Source: JAVVEH01 sp032251435 (GTDB taxonomy: Bacteria > Verrucomicrobiota > Lentisphaeria > Oligosphaerales > MVZH01). From it: a stretch of DNA of 64,000 nt. Within the stretch, counting starts at the first letter, position 1; each line of letters begins with the position of its first letter. The position numbers and the translations under genes were made by a program. The stretch is taken from positions 62,001-126,000 of the forward strand of contig JAVVEH010000006.1 in NCBI GenBank assembly GCA_032251435.1, in the 5' to 3' direction. A model generated the notes under the pieces. The model was not told the origin of the DNA and searched no databases. It saw only the letters and a program-made list of their open reading frames with translations. Below, one piece after another: positions 1-9,621 of the stretch.

Positions 1-2870
1 GTATCCAAAGCGACCGTCACATGTCCCTCATTGGCGACTGTGATACCGTCCTTTTCGTTCCGTTGCACCAGGACATCATCGGTGGTAAACGGTTCCGGTT
101 GGCCATTCACGTCAAGAATAACCCGCCCGGTCCGGCGCAAATCAGCGATCTGTTCCGGGGTCATCCCGGCGACAGCGGCGGCGGCGGCTTTCATGTGCTG
201 ACTGAAACGGGGCCCTAACGCCCGGAAATTCGCTTTGGCGGACAAATCAACCAACGCTTCCTCATCAGCGCGCACGTCCACCCGTTTCACATTTAATTCC
301 TCGCCAATCACATCACTCATGGCTTCCAAGTCCCGCCGGACCGCGGCGTTGGCGGAGACCAGAACGGCTTCGGCCAATGGTTGCCGAATCCGTAGTTTCG
401 TCTGAGTCCGCAGATAACGGCCCAGCGAGACAGCGGTCATTGTATGGGCCATGCGGTCGCAAAGAGCCTCATCCAGCAGACTGTCATTGACACGTGGAAA
501 ATCACACAAATGCACCGATTCAGGCATGTCCTCCGAACGCAAATTCCGATAGATCGTCTCGGTGACAAACGGTATGAAGGGCGCGGCCAATTGGCAAAAT
601 GTGATCAGCACGTGACGCAACGTCGCATAGGCTTCGTCCTTATCCGTGTCATTCTGACTTTTCCAAAACCGGCGGCGGCTGCGGCGGATATACCAGTTGG
701 TCAACTCATCAATCAATCCGGTGAAGCGCAACGCGGATCGCTGCAAATCATATCGGTCCATGCTGGTCGTGATATCACCGACGGCTTGTTGAAGCCGGGA
801 AAGAATCCATTGATCCAGAACATTGGCCGGGTTCAGATCCGTGTTGTTTTCGGGTTCCCAGCCATCCACCCGGGCATAGGTCACCAAAAAACTGTAGGCG
901 TTCCATAGGGGGATGATCACCGTGCGCAAACTTTCCCGGACAGCGCTCTCTGAAAACCGCAAGTCTTCCGCCCTCACAACGGGCGAGCTAAGCATGCACA
1001 AGCGCAACGCGTCCGCCCCGCTGGCGTCCATGACCGTCGCCGGATCCGGATAATTTTTCAGCCGTTTCGACATTTTCCGTCCGTCTTCAGCCAAAATCAA
1101 TCCGTTCACGACGACATTTTTAAAGGCCGGCTTGTCAAACAGGGCGGTGGAAAGAACCACCAACGTGTAAAACCAGCCGCGGGTTTGGTCCAGCCCTTCG
1201 GCGATAAAATCCGCGGGAAAATGAGATTCAACCTTGTCTTTGTTTTCGAAAGGATAGTGATGTTGCGCGTAAGGCATCGATCCGCTTTCGAACCAGCAAT
1301 CCAAAACCTCCGGTGTGCGGCGGTATGTTTTTCCATCGCGGACAATGGCTATTTTGTCGATAATATGCTTATGCAGGTCATCAACGTTCTGTCCCGAAAG
1401 CTCTTCCAGTTCAGCGGCTGACCCGACGCAGATCACGTCGTCGGGATCATCCACATTCACCCAGACCGGAATGCATGATCCCCAAAAACGGTTCCGGCTG
1501 ATATTCCAGTCCTTGGCCTCGGCGAGCCAGTTGCCAAACCGTTTTTCGCCCACATACTCGGGCATCCAGGAGATACGCTCATTACTGGCTTTAAGCCGGT
1601 CATGCAAATCCTCAACTTTCACATACCAGGCGTCGATAGCCCGGTAAATAAGCGGCGTGTCAGTCCGTTCACAGAATGGATAACTATGCACAATCGTGGA
1701 TTGGTGAACGAGTTTCCCCGCGTCCTTGAGATGCCGGATAATGTGTTTGTCCGCCTCTTTACAATTCATCCCGGCGAATGGCGGCACCTCATCCGTGAAA
1801 CAGGCGTCGTCGTCCAACGGATCAATCAGGTCAATGCCGGCTTCCCGGCAAATGCGGTAGTCATCTTCCCCGTAAGCGGGAGCCATATGAACAATCCCGG
1901 TTCCGTCACTGGTGGTCACAAACTCATCAACCAGCACGTGAAACGCTCCGGGGTGACCGCTGAAATACGGGAAAAGCGGTTCGTACTTGAGACCGGCCAA
2001 TTCCGTCCCCTTCAACCGAGTCAATATGTCGTATTGCTCCGCGGACTTATAATACGCGTCCACCCGCTCTTCAGCCATGAGATACGCGTCGCCCGTTTCG
2101 GTGTCTTTCAACGCGACATAGTCGATATCCGGCCCGACACAGGCCGCCAGATTGGACGGCAGTGTCCAAGGGGTCGTCGTCCAGACGATGACATACACAT
2201 GCCCTTCACAGTCAAGATCGAAAGGCGCGCGCGTCACCCGCATGCGGACAGTCACAGCCGGATCCTGAGTGTCTTGATAATTGCGGTTGGCCTCAAAATT
2301 TGACAAGGGGGTGTTCAATTTCCAGCTGTAGGGCATGATCCGGTGGGCCTTATACACCCGCCCTTGATCCCAGAGTCGCTTGAACACCCACCAAATGGTC
2401 TCCATAAAAGAGGTGTCCATGGTCTTGTAGCCATGGTCGAAATCCACCCACCGTCCCATGCGGGTGACCGTTTTCCGCCACTCGTCCACATAGGTTAAAA
2501 CCATGGACCGGCAGGTTTCATTAAACACGTCAATGCCCGCTTCTTTGATGGCGGGAGCCCCGGCCAACCCCAAAGCTTCTTGAGCCAACGCCTCGATGGG
2601 CAAGCCGTGACAGTCCCAGCCAAACGTCCGTTCAACGTACTTCCCCCGCATCGTCTGATAGCGAGGCACCACATCCTTGATCGTGCCCGCCAGCAGATGG
2701 CCGTAATGCGGCAGGCCCGTGGCGAACGGAGGGCCATCATAAAACACGTATGGCTCAGATCCTTGACGCTGAGTGAGGGACTTTTCAAAGATGTGATTCG
2801 TATCCCAAAAGCGCAAGACATCTTCTTCGAGCTTTGGAAAGGAAACGTGACTGGGCACTGGCTCAAACAT
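1..2870 (-). CDS. ileS: Isoleucyl-tRNA synthetase, 3' end outside window
   Basis: Charges tRNA-Ile with isoleucine in the cytoplasm. The minus-strand frame stays open from ATG at 2870 to base 1, giving about 956 residues; the C-terminus is missing, as family members of this type reach roughly 1040. The N-terminus carries FYDGPPFATGLPHYGH, with HYGH as the class I HIGH signature, followed by GWDCHGLPIE. The KMSKR loop is at 1062-1076 in the same frame. The editing domain (TTPWTLPSN) and an anticodon-binding region lie between and after these. The FATGLPHYGH form is typical of the eukaryote-like IleS2 clade found in many PVC and Bacteroidetes genomes. An 8-bp hairpin (2892-2910) lies just upstream of the start. 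Confidence 0.95.
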   Translation of the reverse strand, partial: MFEPVPSHVSFPKLEEDVLRFWDTNHIFEKSLTQRQGSEPYVFYDGPPFATGLPHYGHLLAGTIKDVVPRYQTMRGKYVERTFGWDCHGLPIEALAQEALGLAGAPAIKEAGIDVFNETCRSMVLTYVDEWRKTVTRMGRWVDFDHGYKTMDTSFMETIWWVFKRLWDQGRVYKAHRIMPYSWKLNTPLSNFEANRNYQDTQDPAVTVRMRVTRAPFDLDCEGHVYVIVWTTTPWTLPSNLAACVGPDIDYVALKDTETGDAYLMAEERVDAYYKSAEQYDILTRLKGTELAGLKYEPLFPYFSGHPGAFHVLVDEFVTTSDGTGIVHMAPAYGEDDYRICREAGIDLIDPLDDDACFTDEVPPFAGMNCKEADKHIIRHLKDAGKLVHQSTIVHSYPFCERTDTPLIYRAIDAWYVKVEDLHDRLKASNERISWMPEYVGEKRFGNWLAEAKDWNISRNRFWGSCIPVWVNVDDPDDVICVGSAAELEELSGQNVDDLHKHIIDKIAIVRDGKTYRRTPEVLDCWFESGSMPYAQHHYPFENKDKVESHFPADFIAEGLDQTRGWFYTLVVLSTALFDKPAFKNVVVNGLILAEDGRKMSKRLKNYPDPATVMDASGADALRLCMLSSPVVRAEDLRFSESAVRESLRTVIIPLWNAYSFLVTYARVDGWEPENNTDLNPANVLDQWILSRLQQAVGDITTSMDRYDLQRSALRFTGLIDELTNWYIRRSRRRFWKSQNDTDKDEAYATLRHVLITFCQLAAPFIPFVTETIYRNLRSEDMPESVHLCDFPRVNDSLLDEALCDRMAHTMTAVSLGRYLRTQTKLRIRQPLAEAVLVSANAAVRRDLEAMSDVIGEELNVKRVDVRADEEALVDLSAKANFRALGPRFSQHMKAAAAAVAGMTPEQIADLRRTGRVILDVNGQPEPFTTDDVLVQRNEKDGITVANEGHVTVALD

Positions 2871-3142
2871 GCTGACCACACTTATTAGTCATTTTCCCGT
2901 GTCGGGAAAAGCGTTGTGAAAAAGAAGAGTAACATGCCCCAAAACCACGGTTTTTCAATCCCGGCCGCGCGGTTGACAGCGTCGCGCGATGAAATTCCGC
3001 CGCGTGCTCCCTGGTTTGGCGCCGCGCCGCTGATTCCCGTTGAACTGGAAATCACCCTCCGCGACCGCTGAACCGTGTCTGGCGAATTTGATTTGACAGA
3101 TTCCGAACAAATACAGCGGATCTCCGTAGAGACCATCATTTT

Positions 3143-4624
3143 CTACTCATCAAAGACAGCGCAAACGCCTTGGTCACTGAAAACAAAGGGAATTTTGATG
3201 AAAGAGATTTTTTTTGCGATTTGCCGGGTTTCCTCTTCCACCGCGGCTTGGATCGCCGCTTGCTTGAGCTTTGGATTCCCCTGTGCGGCTTTAATGGCGG
3301 CGGCGATCACCGGGGCGCGGGTGGCTTTGAGAATCTCAGCCATTTCGAATAGCCCGAGAATGACTTGCGCGCCGTAGCCCCGGCCGATGGCGTCATAACC
3401 GGGTCGTCCAAATCCATGATCAGGGGCTGGAGCATGATCGGGCCGGAAAACCCCCTGCCAACCAATCGTCACCAGCGCGTGGACAACCTTCGCCAATTCC
3501 TCCCGGTGTTCGGCGTGATGCCCCTCCCGGAAGTTTTTACCGTCGGTCTCAATCGGACGCAGATGAATATGGGGGAAAATGTCCTCAGCGGACATCCCTT
3601 TGAGCCGACCATATTCGACAATCTCATGCACCACCGTGGTAATATCGCGATTTTTCTCGTTAGCCATTAAAGACCCGATGCACAAGTTTACTCCACACCC
3701 GTGGTCAAGTAGAAACTTATACCCCTCAGCCCCTCCCACTGTCCGGGGCGTCCCCAAAAACGGAGTGAAAGCCGGGTCGTCGGCGTGGCAGCAGAGCCGG
3801 ACTCCCGCGGCGACGGCGACGGGCACCACTTCGTCCAGAAAATAAGCGATGTGATCCCGCAAATCATCCCCCGACATTCCCGCGTATTTGGCCACCGCCA
3901 ACCGGAAATCATCCAGACTAAACCCCTCCTGAGCGCCTGGCAGACCGGCTGTGATCATGTTTATCAGCTCTTGCTGCCGTTGAGGGTCATGGCGCAAATA
4001 TTTTTCCCAGTACACGCGGGCTTCCTCCACCTCTTCTTCGGAAAATGACCCGTCGGCGATATAGTCGGCGACCGTTTCATGGCGCTTCAATAAATAAATA
4101 TCAAACGCGGCGAAAGCCGCATGGACATATTGCAGGCTGGTGGAACCATCATCCAAGCTTGTCAGGCTGGTCCGGGTCCAATCCGCCACCAGCATAAAAT
4201 TGCCAACCACTTTATTCACACCTAAGCGTCCGAGATTCATCAGGCTTTGCTTATAGTTGGCAATATGCTTTTCCCTATGTGGACTGCCGTTTTTAACGTC
4301 CTCCGTGAAAACCAGGCTTTCCGCGATATCCCAAACCAACCCCGTGCGCTGGCCATGTTGTTCATACCAATTGACGAGTTCGACACCGCTCACGTCATCC
4401 GGCGCGACAGGGTCCGGGATGAATTCCACTTCCACCTTCCGACGGGCCACTTCATCCACCGTCCAGATCTCTCCCGCTGGAATATGGTGCAGAGCCGTGA
4501 TGACATTGGTCACTCCGGGAGTTTGCCGAATATGTTGAATCGTCACGTCATCTTGGGGACCGAACCACCGCATGCCGGCCCGTACCCGCTCACGGTTCCA
4601 GTTTTTATTAAAGACTTCACTCAT
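3143..4624 (-). CDS. uxuA: Mannonate dehydratase
   Basis: Converts D-mannonate to 2-keto-3-deoxygluconate in hexuronate catabolism. The N-terminus has the family signature MRWFGPQDDVTIQHIRQ followed by VVTALHHIP-like sequence (here VITALHHIPAGEIW). Later family landmarks are WTRTSL, a GLPGAQEGF segment, CCHADDP (metal-binding His region) and RPDHAPAPDHG near the C-terminus. At 493 residues it is about 100 longer than E. coli UxuA (394); part of the excess is a roughly 60-residue tail after the last conserved block. A short SD (AGG, 6 nt spacing) precedes ATG 4624. The gene follows pfp with a strong terminator between them, so it is probably its own unit. No uxaC or kdgK is visible nearby. Confidence 0.9.
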   Translation of the reverse strand: MSEVFNKNWNRERVRAGMRWFGPQDDVTIQHIRQTPGVTNVITALHHIPAGEIWTVDEVARRKVEVEFIPDPVAPDDVSGVELVNWYEQHGQRTGLVWDIAESLVFTEDVKNGSPHREKHIANYKQSLMNLGRLGVNKVVGNFMLVADWTRTSLTSLDDGSTSLQYVHAAFAAFDIYLLKRHETVADYIADGSFSEEEVEEARVYWEKYLRHDPQRQQELINMITAGLPGAQEGFSLDDFRLAVAKYAGMSGDDLRDHIAYFLDEVVPVAVAAGVRLCCHADDPAFTPFLGTPRTVGGAEGYKFLLDHGCGVNLCIGSLMANEKNRDITTVVHEIVEYGRLKGMSAEDIFPHIHLRPIETDGKNFREGHHAEHREELAKVVHALVTIGWQGVFRPDHAPAPDHGFGRPGYDAIGRGYGAQVILGLFEMAEILKATRAPVIAAAIKAAQGNPKLKQAAIQAAVEEETRQIAKKISFIKIPFVFSDQGVCAVFDE

Positions 4625-4680
4625 TTTTTACCTGTTTTTAAGACTTGGGGACTGGCCCGATTTTTTTTGAGATTTAACGA

Positions 4681-4722
4681 AAAAGAAAAAGCCGACACGG
4701 GGCGAAAACCCCCGGCCGGCTC
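4681..4722 (-). terminator. Rho-independent terminator after pfp
   Basis: On the minus strand a GC-rich nested hairpin (AGCCG pairing with CGGCT, CGGGG with CCCCG) is followed by a TTTTTCTTTTT tract. It sits 15 bp past the pfp stop and ends that transcript before uxuA. Confidence 0.8.
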
Positions 4723-4737
4723 ATGAAAAACACCGAT

Positions 4738-6393
4738 TTACTGATTCGCCTCGATGGCCAGTGTCACAGTGGTCAAATCACACACCTCCGAGGGACCGAA
4801 GTATTGGATCGGGCCGGGGTACTGATAGTCGTCATCCATCGCCCATTTGTCACGGTTGGCGGCAAATTCTTTGAAGGCGGGAGAATCCGTTTCAACCAAG
4901 GCTTTTTTGATCACCGGGTGATCGTGTCCTTTCCGACGTTCAACATTCATCATCATGGTCAAAGGGACACCACCGGCCCGCCACTCGGCGGCGGGCTTGG
5001 TCAGGCCCTGCAGGCAGGACATATATCCCGTGACTCCAGAAGAAATAAGGGCGGCGGCGGTATAGCCTAACCCGTAACAGTAATCAGCGTCAAAATTCGA
5101 CGGAGCGGCGCAGCGTCCCTCATAGCCGAAGAAGTGAGTTTGCGCGGCGAATTTACCGGTGTACTTACCTTTGGCCTTCCACTCCTGCAGACGTGACTCA
5201 ACCATTTCCACCAACAGCTTTTCCGTCTCGATTTTTGACACCTGGACATTGCCGTGGGGATCCCGGTCCGCCATCAACTGCAACTGAATGGTCATGGGCA
5301 GTGAACTGAACGCCTGACTCGTGGCGGCGGACAGATGGCTGTTGACAAACTGCAGACGGTCATCGTCAGTATCCAAGGTTTCAAAATAAACGGCGTTATC
5401 GGCCAGCAAATCATTCAACTCGGCGATCAAGGCCTTGATCGCCGGAATGAATTCAATCAAGCCCTCGGGGATCAGGGCCACCCCGAAGTTTTTGCCGATG
5501 GCGGCGCGTTGACAAACAATGTCAGCCAAATAGGTGACAACATCCTGTAAGGTGCTGGCTTTGGCGGCGATTTCCTCGGAAATAATGGCGACATTGGGAT
5601 GGGTTTTCAGAGCGCATTCCAAGCCGATATGAGAGGCGGATCGGCCCATCAGCTTAACAAAATGCCAGTACTTTTTCGCCGAATTCGCGTCCCGTTGAAT
5701 ATTGCCGATCAACTCACTGTACACCTTGGTGGCGGTGTCAAATCCAAACGATGTGGCGATGTGGTCATTTTTAAGGTCACCGTCAATCGTTTTTGGGCAA
5801 CCGATGACTTGGATGTCAATCGCTTCCCGACAGAAATACTCCGCCAGCAAACAGGCGTTGGTGTTGGAATCGTCCCCGCCGATGACCACCACCGCGTTGA
5901 TGCCCAGTTCCCCGCAATTGGCGGCGACCTGAGCGAACTGCTCCTCACTTTCCAGTTTCGTGCGCCCACTGCCGATAATATCAAATCCACCCGTGTTCCG
6001 GTACGCGTCAATCATGCCGTCGGTGAACAACACGTGGTCGTTGTCCAGCAGACCGCTGGGGCCGCCACGGAAGCCATACAGCTCAGACACTGGGTTCAAA
6101 TCTTTCAGGCCGTCATACAAACCGGCGATCACATTATGCCCGCCCGGAGCTTGTCCGCCGGAAAGGATCACACCGGCTTTCAGCACGTCGCTGTCGCCCT
6201 TTTCGCCGGGAACGAATGTCAGTTCCGGCAAGCCATAGGTGTGAGCGAATTTCGCCTTGATTTTCACTTGGTCGGCGACCGACTGTGTGGGTTCGCCTTG
6301 ACTGGTGGAAAAAGCGCCATCACGATTGGCGAAAACAGCGGGCAGCTTGGGTTGATACGCGGCGCGGGCGTCTTGAAGGGGGGAGATCGACAT
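4738..6393 (-). CDS. pfp: PPi-dependent 6-phosphofructokinase
   Basis: Reversibly phosphorylates fructose-6-phosphate using pyrophosphate, in the cytoplasmic glycolysis/gluconeogenesis pathway. The 551 residues match the long PFP class. Visible motifs are GVILSGGQAPGGHNVI (phosphate-binding loop), GGDDSN (the Asp that replaces Gly in ATP enzymes and selects PPi), PKTIDGDL with the catalytic Asp, and KLMGR. SD GAGAGG lies 5 nt before ATG 6393. A reversible PPi enzyme fits an anaerobic lifestyle and would link to the proton- or sodium-translocating V-ATPase encoded just upstream, although terminators separate the two units. Confidence 0.95.
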   Translation of the reverse strand: MSISPLQDARAAYQPKLPAVFANRDGAFSTSQGEPTQSVADQVKIKAKFAHTYGLPELTFVPGEKGDSDVLKAGVILSGGQAPGGHNVIAGLYDGLKDLNPVSELYGFRGGPSGLLDNDHVLFTDGMIDAYRNTGGFDIIGSGRTKLESEEQFAQVAANCGELGINAVVVIGGDDSNTNACLLAEYFCREAIDIQVIGCPKTIDGDLKNDHIATSFGFDTATKVYSELIGNIQRDANSAKKYWHFVKLMGRSASHIGLECALKTHPNVAIISEEIAAKASTLQDVVTYLADIVCQRAAIGKNFGVALIPEGLIEFIPAIKALIAELNDLLADNAVYFETLDTDDDRLQFVNSHLSAATSQAFSSLPMTIQLQLMADRDPHGNVQVSKIETEKLLVEMVESRLQEWKAKGKYTGKFAAQTHFFGYEGRCAAPSNFDADYCYGLGYTAAALISSGVTGYMSCLQGLTKPAAEWRAGGVPLTMMMNVERRKGHDHPVIKKALVETDSPAFKEFAANRDKWAMDDDYQYPGPIQYFGPSEVCDLTTVTLAIEANQ

Positions 6394-6541
6394 GGAAACC
6401 TCTCAGTGGCTAATCGTTACGCAATGGTCATGACAAGAGTGAAAAGGCCGTAATTTAAATGAACAGGCCGGATTTTCAAGACCCGCTCAAGGCGGAAGGC
6501 GGCATTCATCAGCCGACATGGATGTCCGCGGGAAGCCGTTA

Positions 6542-6577
6542 AAACAAAGGCCCGGCGAGCGAAACGCTCACCGGGCC
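6542..6577 (-). terminator. Terminator of V-ATPase operon
   Basis: A stem of about 13 bp (GGCCCGGTGAGCG with CGCTCGCCGGGCC on the minus strand, TTT loop, one wobble) is followed by TTTGTTTTAA. It lies immediately downstream of atpK and closes the seven-gene ATPase operon. Confidence 0.85.
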
Positions 6578-6596
6578 GATAAAACAGGCGCGGATG

Positions 6597-7043
6597 TCAG
6601 CTGACCGTCGGAATTTTCAGCATCAGCAAGATCATCACCAGCAGGGCGACGGATTCGATGACTCCGATGGCCATGATGTAACCGCCGAGCCCTTTTCCCG
6701 TTTCCCCGAGGGCGTCACAGGCGCGGGCCCCGGCTTTGCCCTGGAACCAGGCGCTGGCACCCATGGCCAGTCCGGCGCCGAGCCCCATGATCAATTGCCA
6801 AGCCAAGGTGTCGACCGGCAAACCCCGGCTGATCATGGTGCCATTAAAAATCATGCCGTAAAACAACTGTGAGAGCGGCGCGCCGACAAAGATGAACAGC
6901 GTGAACGGCACCTGTTCACCGGCGGCCAATTTCCGTTTCATCACGCCAATGGCGGCCATGGCCGCGGTTCCCGCGCCCAAAGCTGACCCAATCGCCGCCA
7001 ACGTCATGGACAGACCCATATCACCAAAACTACCATTCATCAT
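6597..7043 (-). CDS. atpK: V-type ATPase membrane subunit K (c-ring proteolipid)
   Basis: Forms the rotating membrane ring of the V/A-type ATPase. The 148 residues hold two helical hairpins, the duplicated proteolipid layout. The conserved ion-binding Glu is in the last helix (GVIESVALLV), while the equivalent position in the first hairpin (SALGAGTAAMAAIGV) has none, as in Enterococcus-type K subunits. Three ATGs lie in tandem at 7046, 7043 and 7040; SD AGAGG (7050-7054) gives 6 nt spacing to 7043, which I chose. An upstream open extension to 7166 is probably untranslated. A 155-bp gap with a GC-rich dyad separates it from atpI, possibly allowing separate dosage control of the multicopy ring subunit. 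Confidence 0.93.
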   Translation of the reverse strand: MMNGSFGDMGLSMTLAAIGSALGAGTAAMAAIGVMKRKLAAGEQVPFTLFIFVGAPLSQLFYGMIFNGTMISRGLPVDTLAWQLIMGLGAGLAMGASAWFQGKAGARACDALGETGKGLGGYIMAIGVIESVALLVMILLMLKIPTVS

Positions 7044-7198
7044 CATGCACCTCTTTGTAACGTGGTTGTTTTTTCCGTTTGTTTGATTTGTGTCAACAGT
7101 CTTTCGACACCTTTTGTGACGTGTCACATCGCGCGGGGTCCGCGTTTTTCCGCGCTGTTTTTTCACTCACCCGCGCCTCTGGTTAAGGCGCGGCCGCG

Positions 7199-9010
7199 TC
7201 AGTTCCCGGCCTCCCCGTTGTCAGGGGAAGCGAAGGGTTGGTATTCCGTCCCGGTCCATTCGTTGCCGACATGTCCGGAAAATTCCAACATCTGCAACCG
7301 GATGCCGTGAACGACCACGCCCATCCCGGCCAAAACCATGTTGAGAGAATGGCCGGCGAATAAAATCAACGCGGCGGCCACCGCCATCACGCCCCCTTTG
7401 ACTTCAGCCCCGGCGGCCATGCCATTAAAGGTATTGGCCAGAACCAGCGAGGCGTATCCCACAGCGAACAGGCGCAAATAGGAAACAATATCAGAGAACG
7501 CGCCGATCAGGCCCAGAGGCAGTTCGATAATCGTGTCGGCAATGCCTTTCAGCACATGTTTCTGCCAATTGGTGAAAACCAAGGCCAAGAGCGCCCCCGC
7601 GGCGATTAACACGCCGGCGAAGGGAGGAAAGGCGTGATTCAGCACCAGCATACCCGTGACAAAATACAATCCCCAAAGCACGCCAATCCAGCCAATTTCA
7701 GCCAGACAGCGCAGCGAATCCGACTTTTTCAGGCCGGCGAGAACATGGGCCAAGGTCAAATGAACCACGCCAATTTTAAAGCACAGGCCAATGAGGAAGC
7801 CTTCGTTGTCATTGAATCCCCCCGTCGTGGTTTTAAACGCCGCCATGGCGGGCACCGTCAGCTTCTCCACAATCGGCAGATTGGCGATTGTCTCCGAGCC
7901 GAAGTAGTTGCCGCTGGCCACCCCCCAGGCGATCGTGCAGAGACTCAGGACATACATCAGGATGAACGGCTGGGCCGGCATTTTCTTCTTCAAAACTACG
8001 TGCCCGACCGCCGTGAGCAGCAGATAAACAAGCCCATATCCAGCATCCCCCACCAGCATGGCGACAAACAAGGCGAAAAAAAGCAGGAAAGGCAGGCTGA
8101 CATCCAACTCCTTATACCCCGGGATCGTGCCGAGAAAATCCAGGACGGGATTAATGATTTGAATCCATTTCGGGTTGCGGATTAACGTGGGAACGGGATC
8201 ATCGTCACCGGGTTCCTCGAACACATAAGCCCATCCGTTTTTTTCGGCGGCGCGGCGGATTTTGTCCAACGTGTCAACCGGCGCGTAGCCTTCCAGATGG
8301 CGAATGCCCTTTTGGTCTATCAGACTTTCTTTAACCTTTTCAAAGGCCAAGCGGCTTTCCAAATCCAGCCTGTGCGCTTCCAGTTCTTCCCGGGAACCGG
8401 CCAGCGCGCTTAACCGGTCCGCGAGGGAGGCGACTTGGCGCGCCATTTCTTCACGCAACTCGACAATTTTCTCTTTTTCGACTGTCGGCAGACGTTCTTC
8501 CGGGAGGTTCGGGGCGTCAGCGCCGGCTTGAGCGATCTGAGCGATCAGCCAGACATTTTCCGTTTGCCCCACCGGGATCAATCCGGGCGTGCCAGCCACT
8601 TTTTCCCATTGCTTCTTGTTGGCGGTGAACAGTCGGATGGTGACCCCCGCGTCACGCAGTTCAGTCAGCTTATTCAATGAGGGCGCATGCCACGTGTCAT
8701 ACCATTCCACCCCTTTGTCCAGTTCGTCCAGGCGGGAAGCCAGGCGGTCCCGTTCTTCGCTCACCGTCAGGATTTCGCTGACGATCTGTGATCCGGGACG
8801 CTTATCCACCGCCGTGTCCGCGACCGCCACGGGAAGTTTTTTCAGAGCCGCCGCCACCCGGTCCAGGCGCTGTTCAACGTCCGCGGCCTCACCGACGATA
8901 CCGGCCCTCAGCCGCACATGGACAATCCCCAGCCTCCGCAGAGCGTCCACTGCCTCTTCCGCATGTGAGGCGCCAGCGAACACGGTGATTTTTTTCATCG
9001 GTACAATCAT
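7199..9010 (-). CDS. atpI: V-type ATPase subunit I
   Basis: Membrane stator subunit (eukaryotic a-subunit homologue) that provides the ion half-channels facing the K ring. It has 603 residues: a cytoplasmic N-terminal half with predicted coiled coil (residues about 60-110 and 190-245), then a hydrophobic C-terminal half with 7-8 membrane segments starting near residue 300 (LPFLLFFALFVAMLVGDAGYG). The conserved functional segment includes SYLRLFAVGYASLVLAN with the essential Arg. The start overlaps the atpD stop by 4 bp (ATGA), indicating translational coupling. Confidence 0.95.
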   Translation of the reverse strand: MIVPMKKITVFAGASHAEEAVDALRRLGIVHVRLRAGIVGEAADVEQRLDRVAAALKKLPVAVADTAVDKRPGSQIVSEILTVSEERDRLASRLDELDKGVEWYDTWHAPSLNKLTELRDAGVTIRLFTANKKQWEKVAGTPGLIPVGQTENVWLIAQIAQAGADAPNLPEERLPTVEKEKIVELREEMARQVASLADRLSALAGSREELEAHRLDLESRLAFEKVKESLIDQKGIRHLEGYAPVDTLDKIRRAAEKNGWAYVFEEPGDDDPVPTLIRNPKWIQIINPVLDFLGTIPGYKELDVSLPFLLFFALFVAMLVGDAGYGLVYLLLTAVGHVVLKKKMPAQPFILMYVLSLCTIAWGVASGNYFGSETIANLPIVEKLTVPAMAAFKTTTGGFNDNEGFLIGLCFKIGVVHLTLAHVLAGLKKSDSLRCLAEIGWIGVLWGLYFVTGMLVLNHAFPPFAGVLIAAGALLALVFTNWQKHVLKGIADTIIELPLGLIGAFSDIVSYLRLFAVGYASLVLANTFNGMAAGAEVKGGVMAVAAALILFAGHSLNMVLAGMGVVVHGIRLQMLEFSGHVGNEWTGTEYQPFASPDNGEAGN

Positions 9011-9621
9011 GCCGCGGCCGCCTTCCGTTTCCGTTCCAGCTTGCCCTTAGTCATTTTACCGCGGACCACGCCAGCGGTCTGCTGATCGCCCAGGAAGATC
9101 CGAATCCGGCGGATATTGTCCTGTGTCTGGGGGATTTTCACCTTTTCAAACAGATTGATCCGTTGCACGGTGGTCGTCAGTTCTTTTTGTATGATCTCAA
9201 CCTGTTCATTCAAAACCTTCAGCTCTTCTTGCAGAAGAACGGTGTCTTTCAGGGCTTCCAGCCCGGCATCCAGCCAGAAAGGCATCGCCATCAAATCATA
9301 TTCGGCCTTCTTGAACACGACATCTTTAAAAACGGGGATATCAATACCGGCGACATTCCCGCGGCCGGTGATGACTTCCTCCACGCCAAAATAGGATTCA
9401 ACATCCACGTCTTCCGCGAACACGGCCACCCATTGGTCAATGTCACTGTTCAATTCCACCAGGCGTGAGTCTTTCTCTTCCATCTCTTCCTGGAGGCGGT
9501 GGATTTCATTGAACAGTTGGGTTTTCCGCAACTTAAGGGTGGGCAAAAACCGGGAAAACCGGGCCAGCGCCCTTTTTTCCTTGCTCAACGAATCTTTGGT
9601 GAATTTTAGTTTCACGCTCAT
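9007..9621 (-). CDS. atpD: V-type ATPase subunit D
   Basis: Central rotor shaft subunit connecting the catalytic A3B3 head to the membrane ring. The 204-residue protein is largely two long helices forming a coiled coil: the N-terminal helix is rich in Lys/Leu (KEKRALARFSRFLPTLKLRKTQ, abbreviated here to its start), and the C-terminal helix ends with KIPQTQDNIRRIRIFLGDQQ, the family's conserved tail. It overlaps neighbours at both ends: 1 bp (TGATG) with the DUF2764 gene and 4 bp with atpI. Confidence 0.93.
   Translation of the reverse strand: MSVKLKFTKDSLSKEKRALARFSRFLPTLKLRKTQLFNEIHRLQEEMEEKDSRLVELNSDIDQWVAVFAEDVDVESYFGVEEVITGRGNVAGIDIPVFKDVVFKKAEYDLMAMPFWLDAGLEALKDTVLLQEELKVLNEQVEIIQKELTTTVQRINLFEKVKIPQTQDNIRRIRIFLGDQQTAGVVRGKMTKGKLERKRKAAAA

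Noticed and set aside
2934..3071. Plus-strand ORF of 45 codons (MPQNHGFSIPAARL start) between ileS and uxuA
   Set aside because: Weak SD, no known motif, and it lies in the ileS promoter region. Kept out of the feature list because only the open frame supports it.
7047..7166. Upstream extension of atpK
   Set aside because: Basic, low-complexity translation without SD, containing palindromic non-coding sequence; the proteolipid starts at the ATG cluster.
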